Source: Boswellia sacra (Eukaryota > Streptophyta > Magnoliopsida > Sapindales > Burseraceae). From it: DNA of 64,000 nt. The position numbers and the translations under genes are program-made. The DNA lies in contig SNVD02010275.1 of NCBI GenBank assembly GCA_013180625.2, positions 248,001 to 312,000 on the forward strand. Reading direction: 5' to 3'. Positions 34,918 through 47,099 of this stretch are shown here, in pieces; the stretch's first letter is position 1; every line of letters starts with the position of its first letter. The notes beneath the pieces were generated by a model. The model worked only from the letters and a program-made list of their open reading frames with translations. It did not search any database and was not told where the DNA came from.

Positions 34918-35092
34918 GGAAGTGTTCGTTTATGAATTCAGTGTTTTTGTTTTAAATTGAATTTAGGAATATGTGGTTGATTTTGAATTATTTTGAATTT
35001 TGAAAAGGATATGTGGTTGAGAGTGAATGTAAATTACATTGAAAAATGTGCTACACAAAAAACAGGATTTAGATTCATAAACGAACAAAGCC
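34918..35092. mobile_element. PIF/Harbinger-type MITE, 175 bp, inside the outer CACTA
   Basis: The left end is GGAAGTGTTCGTTTATGAAT, and the inverse of the right end is GGCTTTGTTCGTTTATGAAT. It is flanked by TTA on both sides (34915-34917 and 35093-35095), the standard target duplication of this superfamily. It has no coding capacity. Confidence 0.88.
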
Positions 35093-35499
35093 TTAACTTC
35101 TCTTATGCCGTGGCCCACACTTCACCTCCCTCAATTATTTACACTCCAGCAACCTCTCATAACATATGTTAACTCTTTTACTCAAAAGATTTTGCCTTTA
35201 TAGCATATTAACACGTGAATTACATCATTCTTCAATTATTCTCAATCCTGACCACACTATTATATACTCTATACTTACTCATTTATTTATAAATTTATTT
35301 GATTCAATTATTATTCTTACTATTAATTTAGTTATTATTGATTAATTGCTTTAAATACAATAAATAAGTTATTACACAAATGTATAAGGAATTTTTAGAA
35401 GATTGTATCCTCATTAAAATAGGCTCTCACATGCATCTAATATTTATGAATATGCTAATAATATATGAATTTAATTTGCACTACAAGAAAAACACAAAT

Positions 35500-36040
35500 A
35501 TTTGACTATTTTTAGCCGTCAAATATGATCATATTTGACGGTTTCTGCGTGTCATATATGTCACCGTCAAATATAATAATAGTTGACACTTGGTCAAATA
35601 GTTAAATATATACTATAATATATTTGACTCTTAATAAGTAGTCAAGTTTATATGCAATTGGAATTGATTTTTTAGCATTATTTGACCTTTTTTTGAAGTA
35701 ATATTTGAAAGAAACTGTCAAATATGACCAATTTAACGGTCAAAATTTTGAAAATACTATTACTATTATTTGACTATAACGGTCAAATATAATGAACGGT
35801 CCTTCAAATTTGATTGTATTTAACCGTCAAGTATGTGGTGGTAGAATAATATTTGACTCTTTTTTTACAGACAAATATTATTATAAAATAGTATTTTTTA
35901 TACTTACCAGTTTCTATTTTGTCAAGTATGAAAGATTTTTTTTACTCATATTTGACTGTTTATTATTGTTAAGTTCTTGAGAATAATATTTTTCATTATT
36001 ATCATATTTGAATGTTTTTTGCTGTCAAGTATGAATTATC
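35500..36040. repeat. Subterminal ATTTGAC/GTCAAAT array of the inner CACTA
   Basis: More than fifteen copies of ATTTGAC or its inverse occur, some back to back as in 'gtcaaatatgatcatatttgac' (split palindrome near 35517-35540). Such arrays bind the small CACTA regulatory protein in studied elements. Confidence 0.85.
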
Positions 36041-36507
36041 ATATATAAAATATATATATTTTTAATAAAATTATGATAATAGATGTATCATTTATATTGT
36101 ATATTTTTTTGTGAAAATATAATAATTTTATTAACTTTTAAAATAATAATAAAAATTTATATTTAAGGTCACATATGTATAGAACAGAAACCTAAGCAAA
36201 ATACAAATGGAATTATTAAAAAAAACTATGAGACTTAATATGGAATGTAACACTTGAAAACATTTGTTCATCTTGGTTAATTCATATTAAATAAGAAAAT
36301 AATACATTTGTTCATTAAGTATTTTCTGATTCCAACAAATTAAGACAACATCTAACATGTCACTTAATTCTTGAGTATAAAAAAATAAAATGAAATGAAT
36401 TAATTCAATTGCTAAATGTTCCATTAACAATGCCTCTAAATTTTTCAAGAAAAGCGAATCTCATTTAGCATAGCCTTTCTCAGAATTAAATCACCAATAA
36501 GCCATTA

Positions 36508-36711
36508 CTTAAATTGTAACTTTTCCAAAATATCATGAAGCTTAACTCTTTTAAGACCTTGGCCCCATGTTCTCTTGCTTATAGAACTGTAAATGAAAGA
36601 CATAATCAATAAAATGTGACAATAAACAATACATACGGTCTACAAGAGACTCAAGTCCTGGGCCACCTGACATTGCAAAACCCTTAGCAAGCTGGTTGTC
36701 AACAATAGTTT
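36508..36711 (-). pseudogene. Two exon-like segments on the minus strand of the inner CACTA
   Basis: After an acceptor-like 'tttatgcag', a frame reads ETIVDNQLAKGFAMSGGPG then LESLVD (about 36711-36637) and meets a GTATGT donor. After a short 51-base gap with an acceptor 'catttacag', a second stretch can read KRTWGQGLKRVKLHDILEKL then QFK and a stop (about 36577-36506). I do not recognise either protein. They could be captured host exons or the tail of an element-encoded protein. The frame does not join cleanly across the gap. Confidence 0.4.
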
Positions 36712-37903
36712 CTGCATAAATGATAATAAAAAGAAGTGAGCAGATTTAGAAACACGATAAGAATATAGATATCAAATACTGATGGCAAACATTCCGGGGC
36801 TAAGGAGGAAGTAAAAATATATGTAATTGGAAAGAAAGAATGTAGATTTCATGAATTAAAAGAGAGTGGACTATGGGCATTAAAGGATGTAGATTTCATG
36901 AATTAAAAGAGAGTGGACTATGGGCAGCCAGAAGCCTATTTTCAGAGGTTATTACAATTGGTGCATGGAAGTGAGTTTCTGCGTGTAAACAAGCATTCAT
37001 AAGAAAAACTGAAAAGCCAAGAACAAATAAAGATCCAACACATACACAAGGTGTGGGGTAACAAGTGTAAGATAGCACTAGCAAAGAAATGTTAAACAAT
37101 TTCTACTCATTTTTACTCGGAGTTTCAACAACTTCTATTCTGCAGCTTTATAATAATAATAAATCAATTATATATACTAAACCCCAATATTTTAGAATTC
37201 AATTATTCAAGAAGGAGAAGACGAAAGCTTAAACTTGTATCAGAAAGTGCAATAACCAAACATGAAAAACCAATTTGTAGTAGCATATAATTAAATCATG
37301 TGCTTGGACTTGAATATCAACTCAACCAACGTTAGCAAATGAAGACATTCCATGAAAATATCAGGGAGTGAAAATTTTATTATAGTCAAAGTAAAGATGA
37401 TAGTCATTAACTTCACCAGATTGGTACTTTGTTATACTGTAACATAACCAACAACATTGCAAATGCACCACTGCTAATTACTATCTAAAACATAACCTAT
37501 GCAATCAGCAATACTTTAGCTGCTGCATTGCGAACACCACTACAGCCCCCAGTAACATGGCAGTACCACAAAAACCCAGCAACTACCGGCACTGCTGTAC
37601 TAATTGTTAAAATTTTAATAACCACTACCTCCTATGCCTCTCCTTTAACCAGAATCAAACAAGTCGTCCTTATTATATCCATTAAAAGGGCCAAATGTGT
37701 ATTGGCTGCTATAAGTATGAATGTCCAATACAGCTTAAAAGAACCATAACCAAGGTAAACGCAGAGCTTCATTTCAACAATTGAGCATCACACAGTAAAC
37801 AAAATAAACTGTAATCTTTGCAAGCATAAGTTGAAAAGATCATAAAAGACATAGAAATGTACTTTAATAAATAAGAACTACAAAAAAATAAAAATAAGCT
37901 CAC

Positions 37904-37984
37904 ATTTCCTCTGAGAATGACAGCAATCCCAAGTGGTTGACCTTCCCTAATCTTGAAGGTAGCTATAGAATTCCTCGCCCATGT
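37904..37984 (-). pseudogene. Captured exon of a ribosomal protein L5-like gene
   Basis: An 81-nt open exon with acceptor 'tttgtgaag' and donor GTGAGC encodes 27 residues: TWAR, NSIATFKIREGQPLGIAV and ILRGN. This matches the conserved core of the organellar/bacterial-type ribosomal protein L5 family (uL5). No neighbouring L5 exon was found, so this is a single transposed exon, not a working gene. Preservation of frame and splice sites suggests recent capture or use as an exon of an element transcript. Confidence 0.7.
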
Positions 37985-40900
37985 CTTCACAAAATACAAA
38001 ATTTTATATCATACAGACAGCTTGTTCTGATACAAAATACAAGTTAGTAGATCAATTAGAGAGATAAGAGAATCTTTCTTTTTGAAGGATCTGTAAGAGA
38101 AAGAGGAGTTCGACATTGTGTTCCAAGAGGCATATTATATCATACAGATTGGAGACTCTAAATTTTGCAGTTGGGAACAAAGTGTACCACATTTTAGGAT
38201 GAAATCTAAACCAATAAGAAAATTAAACACTACCTGCTGACTGAAAAAAAAAAGTAAAGACTTCCTTTCATTGTGTACAAAATCCCAATTGCATCCCAAC
38301 ACTACTTGTTTCTTTCTTTTCTAACACAAGTACTCATGATCTACCTATTGTACCTTGAAACTCATAAACAATATTCCAGCTAAGTTGTATTTCAACATAG
38401 CATAAACATGCCTAAACATAGCTTATTACTAAAACAATATTCCAAAATAGTTGCATTCCAACATAGCAAAACATGAAAAAAAACATAACTTATACCATGT
38501 TAAAATCAGATCAAAGGGAGGCATCCAATATAAGAATTCAAGATAGATTTCTCTAATTGATTAATTGAAGTATCCCTCCACTATTAGGTAAGTGATCCAT
38601 AAAGTTTTCAAATGAGCAATGGGCACTTTACAATTGCATGCATGTGGCCAAAATTTAACATTTGCATATGTTATCTTAATCAATACACGCTAATGATGTT
38701 ACCCATAAAATGCAATCAAAAACTCAAAGGCTATCATCTTTATAGTCAAATGCAATCAAAAATTTATAAGAAACACAAAAGAAATTGATGAAAATGAGAT
38801 TAACCAAAAAAAAAATTGAAACAACCAAGCTTTAAGAGTAGACAACTCACCAGCCCCAATTCTTCATAATTCAAGACTGCAATCTACATTCAACCCACAA
38901 AAAGATCATTAGACTACTGAAATGAGCACCATATATGAAAAATCAAAGCACACCCACCAAAAAAAAGAATTACAAGAAAAAAGGGGGAGCCGAAGAAACT
39001 AAATTGAGGTTGTAATAATTAAAAAAAAAGGCTCTAAACCATATGCAAAAATCAAACTACTTGAGAACTAAGAAAGAGAAAACACTTACTTCCTTCCCTA
39101 AGCCATTCAAAATATTGATATGTGCTTTAGAAATTGACCAAAACATAGCAAAAAGGATAAATATTGAAGTGGAGAAGTTTATAATAAGATCCAGACATAC
39201 ATGCAACAAAAGATCAAATATTGCCAAAATCGAGAGGAAAGATAGGTTGAACATGCAAAAACACCGACCCCATTTTCCAAGTTCAAATTAACCAGTACCA
39301 GGTTAGGGTTAGATAACTTATTTGCAGAGTGTCTTGTACCTAATCTTGCATTGCATCTACCCCTTGGTCCTAAAAAGCATTTGACATATAGTTAATTTGA
39401 CAACAAGCTTTGACATTGCCAAGAGATAGTTAGAAAAGAAGAAGAAGAAGAAAAAAAAGAAAACCCTCAATCTAAGGTACAACTAATTTATTGACTCTCA
39501 CTCAGAACATTTAAGTTAGCAATTTACTTGTCCAGCATTACAGGAGAAAAAAAAAACATATCTCAGCCCATAACAAGGAACTAGAACTAAGAATATTTAC
39601 AAGTTAATTTATTTATTTCAAAGCTGTTATCAGAAGCAACTAAAGAAGAAATAAAAAAAACAGCTACATTTATTGCCATTATTCTATTTAAAGCAATTTT
39701 TGAATTCGCAGAATAATCTGACTCTGTGCTTCAAAATGATTATCACAGACCTTTAATGTCCTAAGACGTGAAGTACTTGTACTAGATAGGCAAAATAGAG
39801 GATAGATTAGCACATTCAAGCAAACTCTACTATTCAAGGAAGCTGGTGATAAAACTGAAATAAAGACATTGCCCATCACTTGATTATGGTTTAAAAAAAA
39901 AATTAATCATTCCAAGATTAGAAAGAAATATGGAAGGTGAAAGCAATTTCTGGCTCTTGGTTTCCAATTAATACAGAGCACCAATTTCACCCAAAAGAAT
40001 AGTACATAGAAAAAAAATGCTAACCTGTGCTGAATTAATGATATGAATGACCTTCAAAACTTAGATTCTTTCCGACGCTATAGATATTGACAGTTTCTAG
40101 CACCAAATAAGGAAAGCAGTTAGAAGCAATTTCTAAAGGTAAACACACCAAAAGAGAGATATTTGTAAGCATCAAGTGAAGTAAAACCAAAAAATACTTG
40201 GAACAAAACCAAGCTGTATATCAACATCTCCAATATTACGTACTTTGCATATATGTTTTGAAAAGGGCTATCCATATAACAAAAACAAAATATTTATCCA
40301 TGTTGCATCATTGCTTATAGATTAATTAATTTGGACCCACTAGCTAAAGGTTCATTCGGGATTTCTATGTATTTACAATTAAGAGTTATCCATTCAACTT
40401 TTAATTATGAACAATGCTAGCAAAAGAATGAGTCAAAACCCGAGGTCTATATATAGTATAGTCTTTGTCTGATTGAAGTAGCCATTATCATTTTCATATG
40501 TGCAAATACTCCACGTCAAGACTAGAGCTAAATTAACTTATATAGTTTGCGGAGTTTTCTGCACAAGCATGCTCTCCAAAATTAGATTATTAGATGAGGA
40601 TCATGATGGTGATAATGATAAAGGCCCTGCATGATGGTGATAATGATTGATATTTTGTGACCATGATGATTAGATGACCAAGTAACTTGTCAACAAACAC
40701 AAAAAATTCATTATCCATTTTCTTATGGAGATTACCCAATACTTGCACCGTTGACAGCATGTGTTACCTAATACTGCAGAGCATGTTTTTCTGTACAAGA
40801 CAAAAAATAAAAAATAAAAATCAACATAACAACTAGTTGAGCTTTGTAAAATTACATAGTAAAAACAGTATAATCAAAATCAATATTACCCATGGAGACA

Positions 40901-41097
40901 ATAGAAACACACCTTAACGTTTCAATACAATTATAGCCTCATTTGTTTGTTTCTACTTCCAACAACAAAACCAATACAAAATTTTTTTCTCATTACAAAT
41001 AATTATATGTTGAAATTTGTTAATATATGTCATAGTAGATGATAAGCTTATTTAAGATTTGCATTTTGATTTTGTAATTGCTATACTTTCCAGACCG

Positions 41098-41482
41098 AGG
41101 AAGGACAGGACTCGATAAAAGCTGAAAAAGCCCCCTCAGAGCCCGTGAAAGAAGAATCAAAAGTGACTGGAAAGCCTGAAGAGGAATCTATAACAAAACA
41201 ATCAGAAGCCAAAAAACCTGTAGCTGCTGTTGGACAAACTGCTGCTTAGGAATTTGTTGATGCTCCTGCAAAGCCACTTGAAGAGAAAGCAACTGATGTC
41301 ACCCCAGCTACAGAGGCCAAAACTGAGGATGTAGAATCTTCTGAGATGAAAACAGAAGGCTCAAAATCACCGGAGAAGAAAATAGAAGAGGACAAATCAC
41401 CAGAGAAGAAAATAGAAGAGGCAAAATCACCTGAGAAGCAAACAGATGACACACAATCAGCTGAGAAGACGACAGAAAGTTA
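41098..41482 (+). pseudogene. Captured terminal exon encoding a Lys/Glu-rich repeat protein
   Basis: After an acceptor 'actttccag', an exon reads TEEGQDSIKAEKAPSEPVKEE and continues, with one stop near 41247, to a triplicated KSPEKKIEE-type repeat (KSPEKKIEED, KSPEKKIEEA, KSPEKQTDDT) and a stop at 41480-41482. A 3'-UTR-like region follows. The higher GC and codon structure contrast with the surrounding element. I infer capture of the last exon of a host gene; its identity is not recognised. Confidence 0.6.
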
Positions 41483-43279
41483 AGCGAAGGTCCAACATTG
41501 AGTAGTGCCAAAAGCATGTGATGAAGGAAGCTACTATAATGTGGGCACTAGGAAAGAAGCATCATTTGTTATTAATTCTGTGAGAAAGGCGATTTCAGAA
41601 ACCAAGCAATTCACTTGTTTTTCTTGGTTAATTTTGTGGGTGGACTTTTTTTTTTCGTTTAAATTTCATTTTTATTTTCAGCTGGAGTTCATTTGTGTTT
41701 ACCTTATTGTTTATTTGGGACATATGGATATTGCTAGAATCAAACATATAATCACAGGTGTTCTTATGTACCATTGATATTGTTGAGTTTTCCTTGTCAA
41801 ATATCAATTACTTGTTCATGTGTCATTTACATCTTTGGTGAACCTAGACTACAAAAATCATATAACAATTTTCGGTACCGACAAATCAATTTACATAGGT
41901 AGCAGAAGTTCTATGAACTATTAATGAATTGTTCTATTGAATAGGCTTGTAAATTTCTAAGTTGTGTTTGAATGTTTGAATGATGATATGATCATCAAAC
42001 CGTTTGGTATTCCTGCTTCTTTATGCAGCCTTGACTCATTAATCCACTTTGCCAAGAAAGAGTGAGAACTAAATAAATATGCTTATGAGCCTGCAGAGTG
42101 CAAAACCAACTTTGCATATGAATGTGCTGCTAGGGGCCGAAAATAGAAAGAGATTCTAATTAACTTAAAAGCACTTATCAAGAAAGAGCAAGGCATTTAT
42201 AAGCACTTGTACTGTTTAGAAAAAATAATAGAAATTATAAACCTATATATTTATCGTATTTTCATATGAACAAAAATGTGAAAAGGCATCAATTATACAA
42301 CATAACAAACACAAACAGTAGAGAGAAGAGAAAGTCGGAATCTCTGGCATCCATATGCTACTAGATGCAGTTGGATAACAATCTTTTTGTAGTCACAAAG
42401 ATAATCAAATAACAAACCTACCCTTTGAACAAAGATGATCATCTAGACAACTAGTACTTATTGAATCCAGGGGCTGGAATCAATTGGGCAAGGAATCCAA
42501 AGACAAGAATGACAAATAAATCTTTAGAACAGTAAATTTCTAAATTTGATGCTTTTAGTTTCAGTATAAACATGCCCGATAACAGGATAGCACAGGCATA
42601 TGCAATTTAATTGAAAAAAAATCCACGAAGTTACCGAGATAGAAGCTACCAATTCAAAATAAAATACAAAATAGATGCAAAGCATAAGAATTTATCGAGA
42701 TTCAAGCTACCAATTTAAGCTCCTTCGCTTTCTCAATAAAACTGGATACATTCTTCAAGAGGAAAACAGAAACAATTGATTACAAAGAAAAATTTTAGCG
42801 AAACTTTTTTGTTTCAAATTTCCATATTCTTCTCATAAACAATTAGGAGAAGAACAATAAAATTGAATACAATTATATCAAAGCAACATTTCTACTGAAT
42901 CCAAAGCAACATTTTTATTTTAAATTTCATATTAACTCGCTTAATTGACTCAATAGCATAGACTATTGGAAAACCCATGCGGAAACAAAGCATGTATAAA
43001 ACAAATAAACACCCACAATTCTACATATAAAACAAAAAAGAGCCCAAAATCAAGAGATGAGCAGAGATAGAGAGAGGCGAGAGAGACACAAAGAAAGAGT
43101 AACCTGGTAAAAGAGAAACCATGGAAATGATTTGGGAACGAGAAGAAAGAATGCAAACAAAAAAGATAGAGATCCAGGCAGATGTAAGAAGGAAAAACTG
43201 TAGAAGAAAGAAAGAAAGAAGTTTGTAAAAAATAAAAAATAAAAAATAATCAAATCAATCGAAATGAACAACAAAACCA

Positions 43280-43585
43280 CTTACCAATTAGCTATGCTGA
43301 CTGAGCAGAGAGAGGGCACAAAGCAACTAACCGATGACCGGTGAGATGAGCGAGCGACTGAGAGGCAAAAGGTTAATGACTGAGTGCCAAACAAAACAGA
43401 GTGGTTATTTCTAAGTGTGAGGCATGATGGAGAGATAGAAGATAGCGAAGAAACTGCGGCTGTGAAGAGAGGGTTTCTGAGAGTATTTTGAGTGATAGAG
43501 TGATGAGGGAGGGAGAGAGCGGGCTAGAGCAAAAAATAGGGATTTTGTGAAAATGAAGAGGGAAATTACATATTTATAGGAAATG
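43280..43585 (-). promoter_or_regulatory. Minus-strand promoter and leader in the inner CACTA
   Basis: Reading the minus strand, 'cctataaatatg' (about 43570-43581) is followed by a CT-rich leader (ctctctccctcc, ctctcttcacagccgcagtttc). This is the layout of a plant TATA box plus 5' UTR. It would drive a transcript through the L5-like exon towards 36508. Confidence 0.5.
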
Positions 43586-44389
43586 GCAATTTCGTAAATA
43601 ACTAAAAATAGCATGGTGTCAAATATTTTTTAACACGGGTTGACTTTCTAAAGATTATACAATATGTGACTGAAGCACTAAAAAACCCTCAAATAAAAAT
43701 ATTTGATGCGTCAAGTATTTAAAATTTTCTTGTAGTGTTGATTCACAAATGCAGTTAATGATTTAATGCCATAGTAAGTTGTATTCATTGACCTTCACTT
43801 TAGGTAAGAGTTGAAGGAGAATTTCTTAAACTGGATAAAGTCTTGCAAACAGTTCATTATGGACTCAAGGGAGCGTGCTGCCTGTTAAAAAGACTCTTAT
43901 TTGGTGTAAGGTAAGCCAATGTCGTTAACTTGCAATCATGGATGAAACTGAGATTTACCAGCTATAATTGTTATTCCAATTTTTTAGAGTTGAAATTGTT
44001 ATTTTGAACAGTTATTAATTAATTAGATATTTGGTTGTCAATCTCTTTTAGGTTCCTATCATTCCAAGCAGATATTTGATCACCTAAACTAGATAATAGA
44101 GAAACCTAATCCACTATACTAAACAATCACAGATAAATTAAAAGAGAAACCTGATCTCTTTTATTTCCATGTATTTTTGCTTATTGAGGAGCGCACTATT
44201 GTTAGAAGCTAGAAGTTGGACTTTGTTGTGTGATAATTTAAGAATCTTTGAAGTTTCTTATTTTTTGGAGGTTGGAAATTTAATTAAGTTGGAAGTTTGA
44301 TTTGTAGTTTATGAACTGTGAGATTGCATTACCTAATTAATGATGATTCTTATTTAATGGGTATAGTAAGTTCATTAGTTTTTTTTTTT

Positions 44390-46290
44390 TTGTGCAATGA
44401 GATTGCTAAGAATGCTAAGAATAAATTGAAGTTAAAAGATATGGAAACTGCTACCTCTGAGGAGGTTGAAGAGGATTCCTCGACAGCGGTAAGAAAATAC
44501 TATTTAGTTCTTTGGGTTTTGAATATTCAACTAATTACATGTATTAGAAACTATGCTATTTACAATCTTATGTTGATTAGGTTGCTTGTAATTTAGCCAC
44601 TATTAGCGGTTCAGAGACTGTAGTTGTTGCATCTGGTTCTGCTTATGAAAAAGATGACAATAATAAGGCAACTAGGCATGTGTCAGTTGAAGTGGTTATG
44701 GATGGTAAAGCCACTATCCCCTGGCATGGAGAAGATGAAAAGGGGGCTGTTATCACAGTACTTGATGTTCTAGGACAACATGTGAATTGGCCAAGAGAGC
44801 TTGTCTTTGAAGAGGTGGGGTAAAAACTTAGCATGTATTTTTTTTATTATGTGTCATTTACTAATGTGTGCTACTAAACAATTTGTTGCACCGTTTGTTC
44901 TTATGTAATCCCCATCCGATGAACAAAAAAGTCATGACACGAAATGCACGAGGAGGGAGTTGAAAGCGCTACAAACTGAGAAGCCTCAAATTGATAATCC
45001 TGATTCTGTTGACATGTTTGAGGTTCTAGTAGAATCTTTGATGGTAGATGATACGGACTATGTCAAGGTTCAGTTTGATGAAGGTTTGTTTAGGTACTCT
45101 GTGTCTACATATCTGAATTGTGATGATTGTAGACATGTTATCAACTTTGAGGAACTATCACAAAATTGCATCTCTCTATATAGCAAGTATCCATTTCATT
45201 TGTTTCATTATTAAAACTACGTTGTGTTTAACTAATAATTATTTTTTTGTCATTATTATAATTTAACAATGCCATTTTGTTTTTCTTTTTCTACTTGTAG
45301 TTGTCTCTTTAAAAAATTTAAACTTGACTCTGGTCCAGTAAAGTTTGGGTTTGTCAACCCTACAACCATAGTAGGAGGTGCAATTGCAAAAGCCAAAATG
45401 CATCTTACGACATCTTAATCATCGACTGAAAAGCTCAAATAGTTGGAGGACAGGAACTATGTGTTCATCCCTTACAACCTAGGGTATGTTTTAAAGATTA
45501 AACAAAACTTATTTCATATTTTTTAGGATGCTTATTCTTCAAAGTTACTTACTTTGTTGTTGAAAACCTGGTTGTTAGATACCATTGGACATTGATTGTC
45601 ATTAATATGTCCTCATGTGAAGTCTTCTAGCTTGATTCCATGCACAAAAGAGCCAAGGAAGACATAATGGAGGTCGTGAAACAATAAGTTATGTTAATTC
45701 CTATATGGTATTTGGTGCCAACTTTAATTATACATAATTAACATATATTATGCATTTTGTGCCTATTTTCCTAGAGGTGTAATACTATGGAAGTCAGCTA
45801 CTGAATTAAAAAGGAAAAGGAGTAACTGGTGGATAAATGTCAAGGTAAGTTTGAATTTCTATTTGAAAATTGAGCAAGAATTATTTAAATACGAGAATAA
45901 AGTTGTATTGTATCAAATATTTCTATTTCATGAGTGCACGCATCGAGACAGCTTAGACATAAGGAAAGTGGGTATTATGTGCTTAAATATATGAAGGAAA
46001 TTATTGAAGAGCCCAATGTTCTTTTTGAGAAGGTAAGATATACATACTTATAAATCCAAGAATGTTGATTTTATTACTATAATTAACTTAAATTTTATTG
46101 TGATCTCAGTTTAACAATAAGGAAAGTTATAGTATAGAGGAGATGAATGAGGTGACATCAGAATGGGCTGTCTTTGTATCCAAGATTGTAAGAGATTGGT
46201 ATAAAGAAAAAGGAAGACAAAGAAATCATGTTACAAAATTACGTAAGATTTGTGCTTATCAGCGTAGATTGAATATTCAATATGTTCTAA
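44390..46290 (+). pseudogene. Degenerate Ulp1-like (C48) cysteine protease gene in the outer CACTA
   Basis: Exon-like blocks follow GT-AG breaks. About 44400-44490 reads KNAKNKLKLKDMETATSEEVEE. About 44600-44816 reads VSVEVVMDGKATIP, ITVLDVLGQHVNWPRELVFEE, a segment that precedes Ulp1 domains in plant En/Spm-linked ORFs. About 44910-45180 includes CDDCRHVINFEELS. Then come NYVFIPYNLG (45456-45485) and YHWTLIVINMSSCEV with LDSM (45580-45643). The catalytic His (HW) and Asp (LDS) places are present, but a stop lies just before LDSM. The Cys motif usually read DCGYYV is ESGYYV near 45969, so Cys is replaced by Ser. Confidence 0.7.
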
Positions 46291-47099
46291 CTTATTAAAT
46301 CAAAATATTTGCAGGGTGAAAAAGTTGTAGAGGAATAGAGAGTGAAAACTGACAATTTTCTGGGATGAATTTATATAGCTTGCTGACTACAGTAAATAGA
46401 GGGAATGAGAATATGAATTCACTCTTTTTGTTATGTAGCAGATTGGGAATTGTTAGAATTATAATATTTAGATTAATGTTGGTAGAGATTTTGTGTATAT
46501 TTGAAGTTTTTTTTTTGGAGATGACTGCTTGTTTGATTTAACTAATGGTTGAAGTAACTAATGGAGTTATTTGGAGTTTGTTTGTTTTGCTGACACAACT
46601 CAAATGCTAATGGTTGAAGTATTTGTCATTTAGCTTTGCTGGTATCTAGACCTTATGTTGCCTCTTGTGTTTGTAGTTGTTGGTTAATTTTGCTTTGGAA
46701 TATTATAGTTAATTTTGAAGTGCATAATATGCTTTTGTGTTGAAATAGCATTGCAGTTGGCTTCTAGTTTAATTTTTGGCTAGATATAAGACTTTTTCTG
46801 ATTGAGGATATGATTTAATGAGTATGATTTTGGTGTTGGTTTTGATGAGTACTTGTTAATTTGTAGTTATAGCTTTACTGACTTAATATTGTGTTATTAA
46901 TTTGTATTTGTTGACATTGCTTGTTGAGGTTTGTGTTTGTTGCTTACAAATGTAAGGTTTGTGTTGCTTAAATATGTGAGTTGTATTATTAATTTGTTGT
47001 CTTTGCATGAGTCGGGCTTTTTTGTAATTGTTGGGTAATAATATTGTTTTTGCTATCTAGGTGTTCTTGTATATATATACACATGTAAAACCAGATTTC

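Larger units (their letters stand above)
35479..43737. mobile_element. Inner CACTA transposon, 8.3 kb, with captured host exons
   Basis: It begins CACTACAAGAAAAACAC and ends TTTAAAATTTTCTTGTAGTG, with a perfect three-base duplication TTG (35476-35478 and 43738-43740). The first 550 bases are packed with ATTTGAC and GTCAAAT words in both orientations, the expected subterminal binding-site array. No transposase is recognised. It carries exon-like sequences on the minus strand (36508-36711, 37904-37984), a probable minus-strand promoter near 43575, and a plus-strand Lys/Glu-rich exon (41098-41482). It looks like a gene-capturing non-autonomous element. Confidence 0.92.

Noticed and set aside
34755..34955. 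66-residue plus-strand frame rich in Leu/Ser
   Set aside because: It is a CT-repeat (ctctctccctctctc) translated within noncoding transposon DNA.
42950..43614. Hydrophobic Phe/Leu/Ser-rich minus-strand frames resembling membrane proteins
   Set aside because: The DNA is a purine-rich, low-complexity leader region in a CACTA element; hydrophobicity follows from composition.
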